A stretch of DNA of 64,000 nucleotides from Deefgea rivuli DSM 18356. Its GTDB lineage: Bacteria > Pseudomonadota > Gammaproteobacteria > Burkholderiales > Chitinibacteraceae. Below are positions 45,590-54,014 of this stretch, piece by piece (the first letter of the stretch is position 1; every line of letters starts with the position of its first letter). Both the position numbers and the translations under genes were made by a program. Below the pieces are notes generated by a model, which saw only the letters and a program-made list of their open reading frames with translations, was not told where the DNA came from and ran no database searches. The DNA is taken from positions 1 through 64,000 of the forward strand of contig NZ_JHVM01000013.1 in assembly GCF_000620145.1 (NCBI RefSeq), written 5' to 3'.

Positions 45590-47158
45590 ATGATTGATGA
45601 TGATAACTGGCTTGAAGACGACACGGATGCGCAGGCTAGTGTCCACCTTGAGCCATGGAATGTGTTGGTGGTGGATGATGAGCCCGATATTCATCATGTG
45701 ACCAAATTGGCGCTATCCAATATTGATTTCTTGAAACGGCCATTGAATATTTTGTCTTGCTATTCGGGTGCTGAAGCGCTGGATTTGCTCGCAACGCGTG
45801 ATGATATTGCGCTGGTGCTGCTCGATGTGGTCATGGAATCGGAAGACGCTGGGCTGAATGTCGCGCGGGATATTCGCGAAAAACTGCATAATCATCACAT
45901 CCGGATTATTTTGCGTACCGGCCAGCCCGGCGTGGCGCCAGAACGGCATGTCATTGAAAACTACGATATCAACGATTACAAAGCCAAAACTGAGCTAACG
46001 CGCGATAAATTGTATACCGCCGTCTTGGGCACTTTGCGCTCGTATAACGACATTATGTTGATCGAGCATCAACGTCGCCAGTTGGAGGCTAATCGGCGTG
46101 GATTGATTAAAGTCGTTGATGCGTCGACGACGATTTTCAAGCAACAATCCGTGCAGAAATTTGCCCAAGGCGTGTTAGAGCAATTGCAGTCTTTACTGTT
46201 TTTTGAACAAGACGCATTGTATGTGGTGGTCAGTGGTGGCATCGCGGCGCTCAGTGATAGTGATAATTTAAAAGTCATGTATGCCACGGGCGGCTATCAG
46301 GCGTATTGCGGGCAGTCGCTGGCCGAAGCGGATTTAACGCGTTTACGGCCATCGATTGATGAGGCCTTAGAAAAACGGCAAAGCGTCTTTGCGCCCGATC
46401 ATTTTGTTGGTTTTTTTCAAGCGCCGCACGGTGCGCTTAACTTGTTAATTATTGATGGCCCGGTCGAACTCTCGCATCCTGATGCCGATTTAATTGATTT
46501 ATTCTGCAAAAATGTCGCGATTGCCTACGAAAATCTGATGCTCAATAAAGAGATCGAAGATACGCAGCGCAGCATTATTTATCAGTTGTCCGAAGTGATC
46601 GAAAACCGCTCTAAAGACACCGGCAAGCACATTCATCGCATGGCAGAGTTCTCACATGTTTTAGCATTGGAATTAGGTTTGAGTGAAGAAGACGCTGAAA
46701 TTATCCGCACCGCCAGCCCGCTGCATGATATTGGCAAGGTTGGCATTCCTGATCTGGTGCTCAATAAGCCGGGTGTTTTAGATGCGCAAGAGCGTGCGGT
46801 CATGGATACGCACGCGCAGCTGGGTTATGACATGCTCAAAGAATCCAAGCCACGGATCTTAAAAATGGCGGCGATTATCGCGCATCAGCATCACGAAAAA
46901 TGGGATGGCAGCGGTTATCCGCGCAAATTAAAAGGCGAAGAAATCCATATCGCAGGGCGGATTATTGCTTTGGCTGATGTGTATGATGCGCTGGCGCATT
47001 CACGCTGCTATAAACCGCCGTGGTCACGCGAGCGCGTACTGGAAACCATACAGGCAGGATCTGGCATTCATTTTGATCCCGAGGTGGTGGATGCGTTTTT
47101 TCGCTGCCTGCCAAAAATAGAAGAAATTCGTTTGGCTTATCGAGATTGCGAGGCGTAA
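45590..47158 (+). CDS. Response regulator with HD-GYP phosphodiesterase output
   Basis: 522 residues: receiver domain (about 23-150, phosphate acceptor Asp79 in LVLLDVVME), a middle DUF3369-type sensory domain (about 165-315) and an HD-GYP domain (about 325-515) with the HD pair at 379-380 and HHEKWDGSGYP at 434-444. All catalytic residues are present, so it should degrade c-di-GMP in response to a partner kinase. No kinase gene is adjacent. GGGGG lies just upstream of the ATG. Its target may include PilZ proteins such as that at 1334-2074. Confidence 0.93.
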   Translation: MIDDDNWLEDDTDAQASVHLEPWNVLVVDDEPDIHHVTKLALSNIDFLKRPLNILSCYSGAEALDLLATRDDIALVLLDVVMESEDAGLNVARDIREKLHNHHIRIILRTGQPGVAPERHVIENYDINDYKAKTELTRDKLYTAVLGTLRSYNDIMLIEHQRRQLEANRRGLIKVVDASTTIFKQQSVQKFAQGVLEQLQSLLFFEQDALYVVVSGGIAALSDSDNLKVMYATGGYQAYCGQSLAEADLTRLRPSIDEALEKRQSVFAPDHFVGFFQAPHGALNLLIIDGPVELSHPDADLIDLFCKNVAIAYENLMLNKEIEDTQRSIIYQLSEVIENRSKDTGKHIHRMAEFSHVLALELGLSEEDAEIIRTASPLHDIGKVGIPDLVLNKPGVLDAQERAVMDTHAQLGYDMLKESKPRILKMAAIIAHQHHEKWDGSGYPRKLKGEEIHIAGRIIALADVYDALAHSRCYKPPWSRERVLETIQAGSGIHFDPEVVDAFFRCLPKIEEIRLAYRDCEA

Positions 47159-47192
47159 TCCACGCGTTAACAGGCACTTTTACGGTTAGAAT

Positions 47193-47221
47193 GGGCGATT
47201 GCTGTTTGAATCGCCCTTTTT
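47193..47221 (+). terminator. Terminator after the HD-GYP gene
   Basis: GGGCGATT and AATCGCCC form an 8-bp stem followed by five T's. Confidence 0.9.
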
Positions 47222-47286
47222 GTCGTCTGTTGAAGCATGCTTGAGCTGTGAGGCTGATTCATGTGATTAATCAAAGGTCTCTGCGA

Positions 47287-48804
47287 ATGAATATAGATTA
47301 TCTTGAACGAACATTATCCGCCCGAGTGTATGACGTGGCGATTGAATCGCCCTTAGAGCATGCGCCTAATTTGTCTCGCCGTATTGGCAATGCCGTTTAT
47401 TTCAAGCGCGAAGATATGCAACCGGTGTTTTCGTTCAAGATTCGGGGCGCGTATAACAAAATGGTGCAACTCTCCCGCGCTGATTTAGAGCGCGGTGTCA
47501 TTGCCGCGTCAGCCGGTAATCACGCACAAGGTGTAGCGATGGCGGCGCAGCATTTGAAATGCCGTGCCACGATTGTGATGCCAGCCACTGCGCCGCGAAT
47601 TAAAGTCGATGCAGTGACGCGGCGTGGCGCTGAAGTCGTGCTGATTGGCGATTCGTATTCAGATTGTTACGAGCACGCGATGAAGCTGGTTGCTGAGTCG
47701 GGCGCAACCTTTGTGCATCCTTATGATGATCCCGATGTGATTGCCGGGCAGGGCACGGTGGCGATGGAAATTTTGCGCCAGCACCCAGATCCGATTCATG
47801 CGGTATTTATTCCTGTCGGTGGCGGTGGTTTATTGGCTGGAATGGCCGCGTATATCAAACGTTTGCGCCCCGAAGTTAAAGTCATCGGTGTTGAGCCAAC
47901 CGATGCTAACGCGATGTATTTATCGCTGAAATTGGGCGAGCGCATCACCTTGCCGCAAGTCGGTATTTTTGCTGATGGCGTGGCCGTGAAACAAGTCGGC
48001 GAAGAAACTTTCCGCTTGTCGCAAGAGTTTGTCGATGACGTGATTTTGGTCGACACCGATGCGATGTGCGCGGCAATTAAAGACGTGTTTGAAGATAATC
48101 GCTCGATTTTAGAACCGGCAGGTGCGCTGGCGATTGCGGGGATGAAAGCGTGGGCAGCGCGTGAAAATGTGCAAGAGAAGACTTTGGTCGCCATTGCATC
48201 GGGCGCAAATATGAATTTTGATCGTCTGCGCTATGTCGCCGAGCAAGCCGAAATGGGCGAGCAGCGCGAAGCGATTATGGTCGTTACGGTGCCAGAAAAA
48301 CCAGGCAGTTTCCGTACCTTCTGTAGCTTGATTGGCGCACGTAATGTCACAGAGTTTAACTATCGCTATGCCAAAGATTCAGAAGCACATGTATTTGTCG
48401 GGCTGTCGATTCAGCAACGTTCAGAAGTGGTCGATTTAATCGAAAAATTGGCTGAGCATCAGTTAGCTGCGGTGGATTTAACGGATAATGAATTGGCCAA
48501 ATTGCATATCCGCCATTTGGTGGGCGGTCATGCGCCGCAAGCGGTGAATGAGCGTTTGATTCGATTTGAATTTCCAGAACGCCCAGGCGCTTTACTGAGT
48601 TTTCTCAATGGCATGAGTGATAACTGGAATATTTCGCTATTTCATTACCGGAATCATGGTGCTGACTATGCTCGAGTTTTGGTTGGGATTCAGGTGCCAT
48701 CGACCGACGACGAGCAATTTAGTGCATTCTTAGCCCGTTTGGCTTATCCCTACTGGATTGAAACGCAAAATCTGGCATACCAACTTTTTCTCGGTGCCGA
48801 CTAA
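47287..48804 (+). CDS. ilvA: Threonine ammonia-lyase, biosynthetic
   Basis: A PLP enzyme that deaminates threonine to 2-oxobutyrate for isoleucine synthesis. The PLP Lys is K51 in FSFKIRGAYNKM, the phosphate loop GGGGL near 190, and two C-terminal ACT-like domains (about 330-500) give isoleucine feedback. I start at ATG 47287, with AAAGG nine bases ahead; the frame opens 13 codons earlier. About 505 residues, normal. Functionally it feeds the ilvI-H-C operon at 19-22 kb. Confidence 0.96.
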   Translation: MNIDYLERTLSARVYDVAIESPLEHAPNLSRRIGNAVYFKREDMQPVFSFKIRGAYNKMVQLSRADLERGVIAASAGNHAQGVAMAAQHLKCRATIVMPATAPRIKVDAVTRRGAEVVLIGDSYSDCYEHAMKLVAESGATFVHPYDDPDVIAGQGTVAMEILRQHPDPIHAVFIPVGGGGLLAGMAAYIKRLRPEVKVIGVEPTDANAMYLSLKLGERITLPQVGIFADGVAVKQVGEETFRLSQEFVDDVILVDTDAMCAAIKDVFEDNRSILEPAGALAIAGMKAWAARENVQEKTLVAIASGANMNFDRLRYVAEQAEMGEQREAIMVVTVPEKPGSFRTFCSLIGARNVTEFNYRYAKDSEAHVFVGLSIQQRSEVVDLIEKLAEHQLAAVDLTDNELAKLHIRHLVGGHAPQAVNERLIRFEFPERPGALLSFLNGMSDNWNISLFHYRNHGADYARVLVGIQVPSTDDEQFSAFLARLAYPYWIETQNLAYQLFLGAD

Positions 48805-48936
48805 GGGTTATTGACGTCTGGTTTGCGGTGCGCTCAAGCGGTTTAGGCGCTTCGCATTCCTGAGCGGTCTTGTCTCGTATGAGGTGGTGCAAGCTGGCAT
48901 AGGCTGAGATACGCTCTATATTGATGAATGAATCCG

Positions 48937-48962
48937 GCCCTGCATTCCTGTGCAGGGCTTTG
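48937..48962 (+). terminator. Terminator after ilvA
   Basis: GCCCTGCA and TGCAGGGC form an 8-bp stem followed by TTTGTT. Confidence 0.8.
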
Positions 48963-48982
48963 TTATCTCAAACTGAGTCTTT

Positions 48983-51157
48983 ATGCAAAACATCCGACAA
49001 TTTGCCGCTGCTTTACTGGCTTTGCTACTGGGCATTTTTCTGACCGCAGCCTGCGTGGGGCTGGTGTATAGCCAGATGCAGGCATCGGGCAAGCTTCGCT
49101 GGCAAGACAGCAGTGCTGCGATTGCGAAGCAACTAGCGGCTCGCTTGGCTTTGCAGGAGGAAAGCCTGCATTCAATTCAGGCTGCTTTTATCGCTCAGCC
49201 TCAATTGTCGCGCCAGCAATTTAATCAATTGGTGCTCAATAGTAATCTGTCGATTCGCACGCCTGCTGTGCTGGCGATGGGTTTTATACGTCCAGTTGAA
49301 TCGCAATATATTGAGCAATACATTGCGAAAAACCGTAGCGATACTAGCTTTGCAGCCGCTTACTATTCAAATTTTGCTGTGGCAGCAGATTCGCAGCGGA
49401 CGCAACTGCAGGTGCTAGAGCTGGTCAGTCCGCTCAATCGCACCACCGCGCAATGGCTGGGGGATGATCTAAGCAATGTTCAGCGCTTAAAAGCCCATTT
49501 GGAACAAGCGCGTGATCGCGGTCAGGCTTGGGGAGCGCCGATGCAAATTCGGGGCTCGGCTGTGGCGGGCTCGTATGCTTTTTATATGCCGATTTATCAG
49601 AGCCTACTTGAGCGGCCAACGGTTGAAACACTGCGAAATAATTATTTAGGCAGTGTGGTGATGTGGCTGAAACTCAGCGAATTACTCGCCGATACTGAAC
49701 GTACCGCCCACGCTTCCGGCCTTGCCGTGCGCCTGCTTGATCACAGTGAACCTAATCAAGCGCCGCTGTATAGCTCGGCGAAATGGGCTGCGGCGACTGC
49801 AAGCCCACTCGAGCCGCAGCTTATCAATGCACTCGGTCGTCAATGGCGTTTAGAGTTTGTCCCGCTGGGGCCGCCTATCAATAGTGCCGAATATCAAACC
49901 TTACTTTTGCTGGCGCTGATCGGCTTACTACTGAGCGTGCTGCTGGCGATGTTGATTCATTATGTGTATCGCCGCTCTTTTGTATTACAGCAAGCCGACA
50001 CGGCAGCACAGCAGGAAATGCAGCATCGTTTGGCGCATGAGCGGCAAAATCACGCCATTCTTGAGGCGGTCAGTGATCCGCTGGTGCTGCGCGACACGGC
50101 CGGGAAAATCACCTATGCCAATGCAGTCGCCGAGCATCGCTTTGGCCAGACTGAGCAAAGCATTGTGGGACAGAGCGATGCATTGCTGGATGCGCGCGAG
50201 CTGGGCATCTTGGCCATGCCGGTGCAATTAGCGATCAACCATACTGATCGCGATGGTGTGGCGCGGCACTACGATGTGATTTTGAAACCGCTGCGAGATG
50301 ACCATCTCAATTGGATAGGCACAATCTTGCATGCCCGCGATATCAGTATCGGCTCTGCCAGCATTGCTGATTTGCGCTACAAACTAGACCGGCTTACCGA
50401 AATGGTAGAAATTTCGAGTGACTGGTTTTGGGAGCAAGATGCCCAAGCGCGCTTTACCCATGTATCGGGCGGATTTTTTGCCGAATTAGACATTAATCCC
50501 GCCGTGTTTATGGGCAAATGTCGTTGGGAGCTGGGAGCGGGTGGTTTAAGTGAAGCGCAATGGGCAGCGCATCGCGCCGTATTGGCGGCGAAACAACCCT
50601 ATCGCGATTTTGAATATCAAGCTTACTTAAATAATCAAACCCTCTATTTCAGTGTTTCTGGGCGGCCCGTGTTTAATGCCGCAGGGGAATTTGTCGGATA
50701 TCGTGGTGCAGGGCGCAATGTAACGCCGATGCGTAATGCACAAGTCGCGTTGATCGAAGCGCAGCAACGCGCGCAAGCGACGCTCGAATCGATTGCCGAT
50801 GGTGTGTTAACGACGGATATCAAAGGTCGAATTGATTACATCAATCCGGTCGCATCGGCCTTATTGGGTTGGGAGCTTGAAATGGCGCGCGGCCAGTCTT
50901 TGGGTACGGTCTACCAATCGGTCGATGCCAAAACGCGCTTGCCGCTGGCCAATTTAGTCACCGCTGCATTGCATGGTGGCGTCGATAACCAAGGCGCAAG
51001 ACGCAGCGTATTGCTCAATAAATTGGGTTTGAATTTCCAAATCGAAGAAAGTGCAGCGCGGATTCGCGATGAAGAGAATCGGACTTTAGGCGCAGTTTTG
51101 GTGTTTCGAGATATCAGTAATTGGCGTGATGAAGCGGAAAGAGCTTCTGTTGATTAA
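48983..51157 (+). CDS. CHASE-PAS sensory membrane protein without output domain
   Basis: 724 residues: membrane helix (about 8-30), periplasmic CHASE domain (about 45-295), second helix (about 307-328), a coiled segment and three PAS domains (about 350-455, 465-595 and 600-715). Such proteins usually continue into GGDEF, EAL or kinase domains. Here the chain ends shortly after the last PAS (VLVFRDISNWRDEAERASVD), exactly where a GGDEF would begin. Repeat copy 9 starts two bases after the last base of the stop. It may be a truncated enzyme or a pure sensor that acts with a partner. Confidence 0.82.
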   Translation: MQNIRQFAAALLALLLGIFLTAACVGLVYSQMQASGKLRWQDSSAAIAKQLAARLALQEESLHSIQAAFIAQPQLSRQQFNQLVLNSNLSIRTPAVLAMGFIRPVESQYIEQYIAKNRSDTSFAAAYYSNFAVAADSQRTQLQVLELVSPLNRTTAQWLGDDLSNVQRLKAHLEQARDRGQAWGAPMQIRGSAVAGSYAFYMPIYQSLLERPTVETLRNNYLGSVVMWLKLSELLADTERTAHASGLAVRLLDHSEPNQAPLYSSAKWAAATASPLEPQLINALGRQWRLEFVPLGPPINSAEYQTLLLLALIGLLLSVLLAMLIHYVYRRSFVLQQADTAAQQEMQHRLAHERQNHAILEAVSDPLVLRDTAGKITYANAVAEHRFGQTEQSIVGQSDALLDARELGILAMPVQLAINHTDRDGVARHYDVILKPLRDDHLNWIGTILHARDISIGSASIADLRYKLDRLTEMVEISSDWFWEQDAQARFTHVSGGFFAELDINPAVFMGKCRWELGAGGLSEAQWAAHRAVLAAKQPYRDFEYQAYLNNQTLYFSVSGRPVFNAAGEFVGYRGAGRNVTPMRNAQVALIEAQQRAQATLESIADGVLTTDIKGRIDYINPVASALLGWELEMARGQSLGTVYQSVDAKTRLPLANLVTAALHGGVDNQGARRSVLLNKLGLNFQIEESAARIRDEENRTLGAVLVFRDISNWRDEAERASVD

Positions 51158-51158
51158 T

Positions 51159-51209
51159 TGGGTATATGAACGTAGGCATTATTTATTAATGCTTTTGTCC
51201 ATATACCCA
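51159..51209. repeat. 51-bp palindromic repeat, copy 9
   Basis: TGGGTATATG...CATATACCCA; abuts the stop of the CHASE-PAS gene and lies 9 bp from the cysK stop (convergent). Confidence 0.9.
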
Positions 51210-51218
51210 TTGATCTAA

Positions 51219-52151
51219 TTAGTCAGCCAAACCTTCAAATAATTTAGTCGACAAGTAACGCTCACCAAATGATGGGATGATGATCGCAATCAGTTTGCCC
51301 GCGTTTTCTGGGCGTTTCGCCACTTGAATCGCCGCCCACGTTGCAGCACCCGCTGAAATTCCGCACAAAATCCCTTCTTGCGTCGCCATTAAGCGCGCCA
51401 TCGCAAATGCGTCGTCGTTGGTCACGCGAATCACTTCATCGTAAATCGCGGTGTTCAGTACCGCAGGAACGAAACCTGCGCCAATGCCTTGAATTGGATG
51501 CGGGCCTTTTGCGCCACCACTGAGCACCGGGCTGGCATCGGGTTCAATCGCAATCGCTTGGAACGATGGTTTTTTCGCTTTGATGACTTCAGCCACGCCG
51601 GTAATCGTGCCGCCCGTGCCAACACCTGAAATCAAAATATCGATCTGGCCATCAGTGTCTTCCCATAATTCCACTGCTGTTGTATTGCGGTGAATTTCTG
51701 GATTGGCTGGATTTTCAAATTGTTGCAGTAGCAAGTAATTGCTGTGCTCTTCAGTCAAAGCTTTGGCCTTGCCAATCGCGCCGCCCATACCATCGGGGCC
51801 TGGCGTTAAAATCAATTCAGCGCCATAACCGCGTAAGAGCGCACGACGTTCTTTCGACATTGTTTCTGGCATCGTCAGCACCAATTTATAACCGCGTGCC
51901 GCGCAGACCATCGCCAAACCAATGCCGGTATTACCTGACGTCGGCTCAACAATCACCGTGTCAGCATTGATTTGTCCCGCAGCTTCCGCCGCATCAATCA
52001 TGCTGACTGCAATCCGATCTTTCACCGAATGCGATGGATTCATGTACTCGAGCTTGGCAACCAAAGTCGCGACGCAGCCTTCCGTTACGCGGTTGAGTTT
52101 AACCAGCGGCGTGCGGCCGATCAGTTCGGTGACATCATTTGCGATTTTCAT
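51219..52151 (-). CDS. cysK: Cysteine synthase
   Basis: A PLP enzyme that makes cysteine from O-acetylserine and sulfide. The PLP Lys is K44 in [20 protein letters not shown] binds the substrate and GVGTGGT the phosphate. 310 residues. I favour CysK over CysM from its overall resemblance, but the two are close. It is divergent from cca. Confidence 0.93.
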   Translation of the reverse strand: MKIANDVTELIGRTPLVKLNRVTEGCVATLVAKLEYMNPSHSVKDRIAVSMIDAAEAAGQINADTVIVEPTSGNTGIGLAMVCAARGYKLVLTMPETMSKERRALLRGYGAELILTPGPDGMGGAIGKAKALTEEHSNYLLLQQFENPANPEIHRNTTAVELWEDTDGQIDILISGVGTGGTITGVAEVIKAKKPSFQAIAIEPDASPVLSGGAKGPHPIQGIGAGFVPAVLNTAIYDEVIRVTNDDAFAMARLMATQEGILCGISAGAATWAAIQVAKRPENAGKLIAIIIPSFGERYLSTKLFEGLAD

Positions 52152-52245
52152 ACGTTCATCCTGAAAGAGAATTGGGGGATAATCAGCAGATTGTAGTCTG
52201 ACTTCTATGCTCAGTTGAAGTAACTCTTCATTTTAAGGAAAGAAT

Positions 52246-53472
52246 ATGCAGGTCTATCGCGTCGGTGGTGCTGTCCGAGATCGATTGTTGGGACTGCCCG
52301 TCAAAGACATCGATTGGGTCGTAGTCGGCGCAACGCCGCAGCAGATGCTCAATTTGGGCTATCAGGCCGTTGGCAAAGATTTTCCCGTGTTTTTGCATCC
52401 GAAAACCCATCAGGAGTATGCGCTTGCACGCCTTGAACGCAAAAGCGGCCATGGCTATACCGGCTTTGAAGTGGATGCCAGCGTCAATGTCACGCTCGAA
52501 GAAGACTTGCTGCGCCGTGATTTAACGATCAACGCGATTGCCGAAGATGAGCACGGCAACTTGATTGACCCGTATGGCGGGCAAGCGGATTTGGCTGCGA
52601 AAGTGTTGCGCCATGTGTCACCCGCATTTGCGGAAGATCCCGTCCGAATTTTGCGCTTGGCGCGTTTTGCTGCGCGCTTTGGTTTTAGCGTTGCGCCAGA
52701 AACGATGGCTTTGATGCGAAAAATGGTCGTCGATGGCGAAGTCGATCATTTGGTCGCCGAGCGCGTTTGGCAAGAAATGGCCAAAGGCTTGATGGAAGAT
52801 CAGCCCAGCTTGATGTTTGAAATCTTGCGTGAATGCGGCGCCTTGGCGCGAATTGCGCCCGAAATCGATGCGCTATGGGGCGTGCCGCAGCGTGCGGATT
52901 ACCATCCAGAAGTCGATACCGGCGTGCACGTCATGCTGGTGCTGGATTACACCGCCGCGCAAAGTTGGCCTTTGGCGACTCGCTTTGCCGCGCTATGCCA
53001 CGATTTGGGCAAAGCGAAAACGCCGCAGGATGTATTGCCGCGCCACATCATGCACGAAGCGCGCGGCGTGCCGCTGGTTGAGGCGCTGTGCCAACGTTTA
53101 CGCGTGCCTAGCGATTGTAAAGACCTCGCGGTACTGACTTGCCGTGAACATACCTTGGTGCATACCGCCCAGCAATTACGGCCAGAAACAGTATTGGCGC
53201 TGCTCATGCGCTGCGACGCGCTGCGCCGTCCTGAGCGGTTTAGGCAGTTGCTCGATGCCTGCCTTGCTGATGCGCGTGGCCGCTATCAATTTGAGCTGTG
53301 CGACTATCCGCAGCACGCGTATTTATTGCAAATGCGCGCTGCCGCAGCGGCGGTCGATGCGGGTGCCATCGCGGCGCAATGCAGCAATCCCAAGGAGATC
53401 GCTGCGGCAGTGGAAGCCGCGCGGGTAGCGGCGATTGCTGAGTTTAAAAAACTGAGTTCAGACAAGCCGTGA
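52246..53472 (+). CDS. cca: Multifunctional CCA-adding tRNA nucleotidyltransferase
   Basis: Adds or repairs the 3' CCA end of tRNAs. The nucleotidyltransferase head has GGAVRD at 7-12 and the catalytic D21-x-D23; RRDLTINAIA follows. An HD domain with LCHDLGK near 250 gives phosphatase or phosphodiesterase activities, as in the bacterial class II enzyme. 408 residues, complete. Preceded by AAGGAAAG. Confidence 0.96.
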   Translation: MQVYRVGGAVRDRLLGLPVKDIDWVVVGATPQQMLNLGYQAVGKDFPVFLHPKTHQEYALARLERKSGHGYTGFEVDASVNVTLEEDLLRRDLTINAIAEDEHGNLIDPYGGQADLAAKVLRHVSPAFAEDPVRILRLARFAARFGFSVAPETMALMRKMVVDGEVDHLVAERVWQEMAKGLMEDQPSLMFEILRECGALARIAPEIDALWGVPQRADYHPEVDTGVHVMLVLDYTAAQSWPLATRFAALCHDLGKAKTPQDVLPRHIMHEARGVPLVEALCQRLRVPSDCKDLAVLTCREHTLVHTAQQLRPETVLALLMRCDALRRPERFRQLLDACLADARGRYQFELCDYPQHAYLLQMRAAAAAVDAGAIAAQCSNPKEIAAAVEAARVAAIAEFKKLSSDKP

Positions 53473-53489
53473 TGGGGTTTAGAACGTGT

Positions 53490-53885
53490 TTAGGCGGGAA
53501 AATGTTCAACGTGGGTTTGCCCTAGTCGACCGTAGTAACTGACATGTTGACCAGCCAGCCACACGGTGTAAGCCACGCAGCCCGCTGCGCGTGAAAGCGC
53601 GAGAAATTCGGGATACTTCACCTTGCCGCTTTGCGCGCCTTTGATGGCTTGTTGTAAAGCACTGATGTCGAATTCTTTGGGGATGGTGGTATTCGGTGCG
53701 GCAAGCGCTATTGCATGTGTATCGGAATTTTCTAGATAATAAGTCGTTGTGTTTGCTCGATAATCGACGCAATAGGCTTCGACGCCGACCCCAATCAGAG
53801 CTTTGACGATATCAGGAAAATATGCGCTACCGTCCATGGAGGCTGCTGCACATTGCTCGATGATTTGCTGAGTAGAAAGTTGCAT
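53490..53885 (-). CDS. DUF1398 family protein (YbcV-like)
   Basis: 131 residues with no signal or membrane part. The strings FPDIVKALIGVGVEAYCVDYRANTTTYYL and the C-terminal GCVAYTVWLAGQHVSYYGRLGQTHVEHFP match my memory of DUF1398. No function is known. It is convergent with cca, 17 bases apart. Confidence 0.82.
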   Translation of the reverse strand: MQLSTQQIIEQCAAASMDGSAYFPDIVKALIGVGVEAYCVDYRANTTTYYLENSDTHAIALAAPNTTIPKEFDISALQQAIKGAQSGKVKYPEFLALSRAAGCVAYTVWLAGQHVSYYGRLGQTHVEHFPA

Positions 53886-53966
53886 TGCGATTCTCCCTAG
53901 AAACTGAATAAAGCCAAATCGGCGGATACTTTCGCCTCGTTTGTTGTTTGTATTTTTTATACCATA

Positions 53967-53998
53967 AAAAATGGCGACACCGCAGTGTCGCCATTTTG
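53967..53998. terminator. Terminator after the chitinase gene
   Basis: ATGGCGACAC, CGCA loop, GTGTCGCCAT with A's before and T's after. It serves the minus-strand chitinase. Confidence 0.9.
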
Positions 53999-54014
53999 CG
54001 TTTACTCGCTTAGA

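Noticed and set aside
45331-45697. Short minus-strand frames upstream of hslU as a possible hslV
   Set aside because: None has the N-terminal Thr protease sequence or the usual length of HslV.
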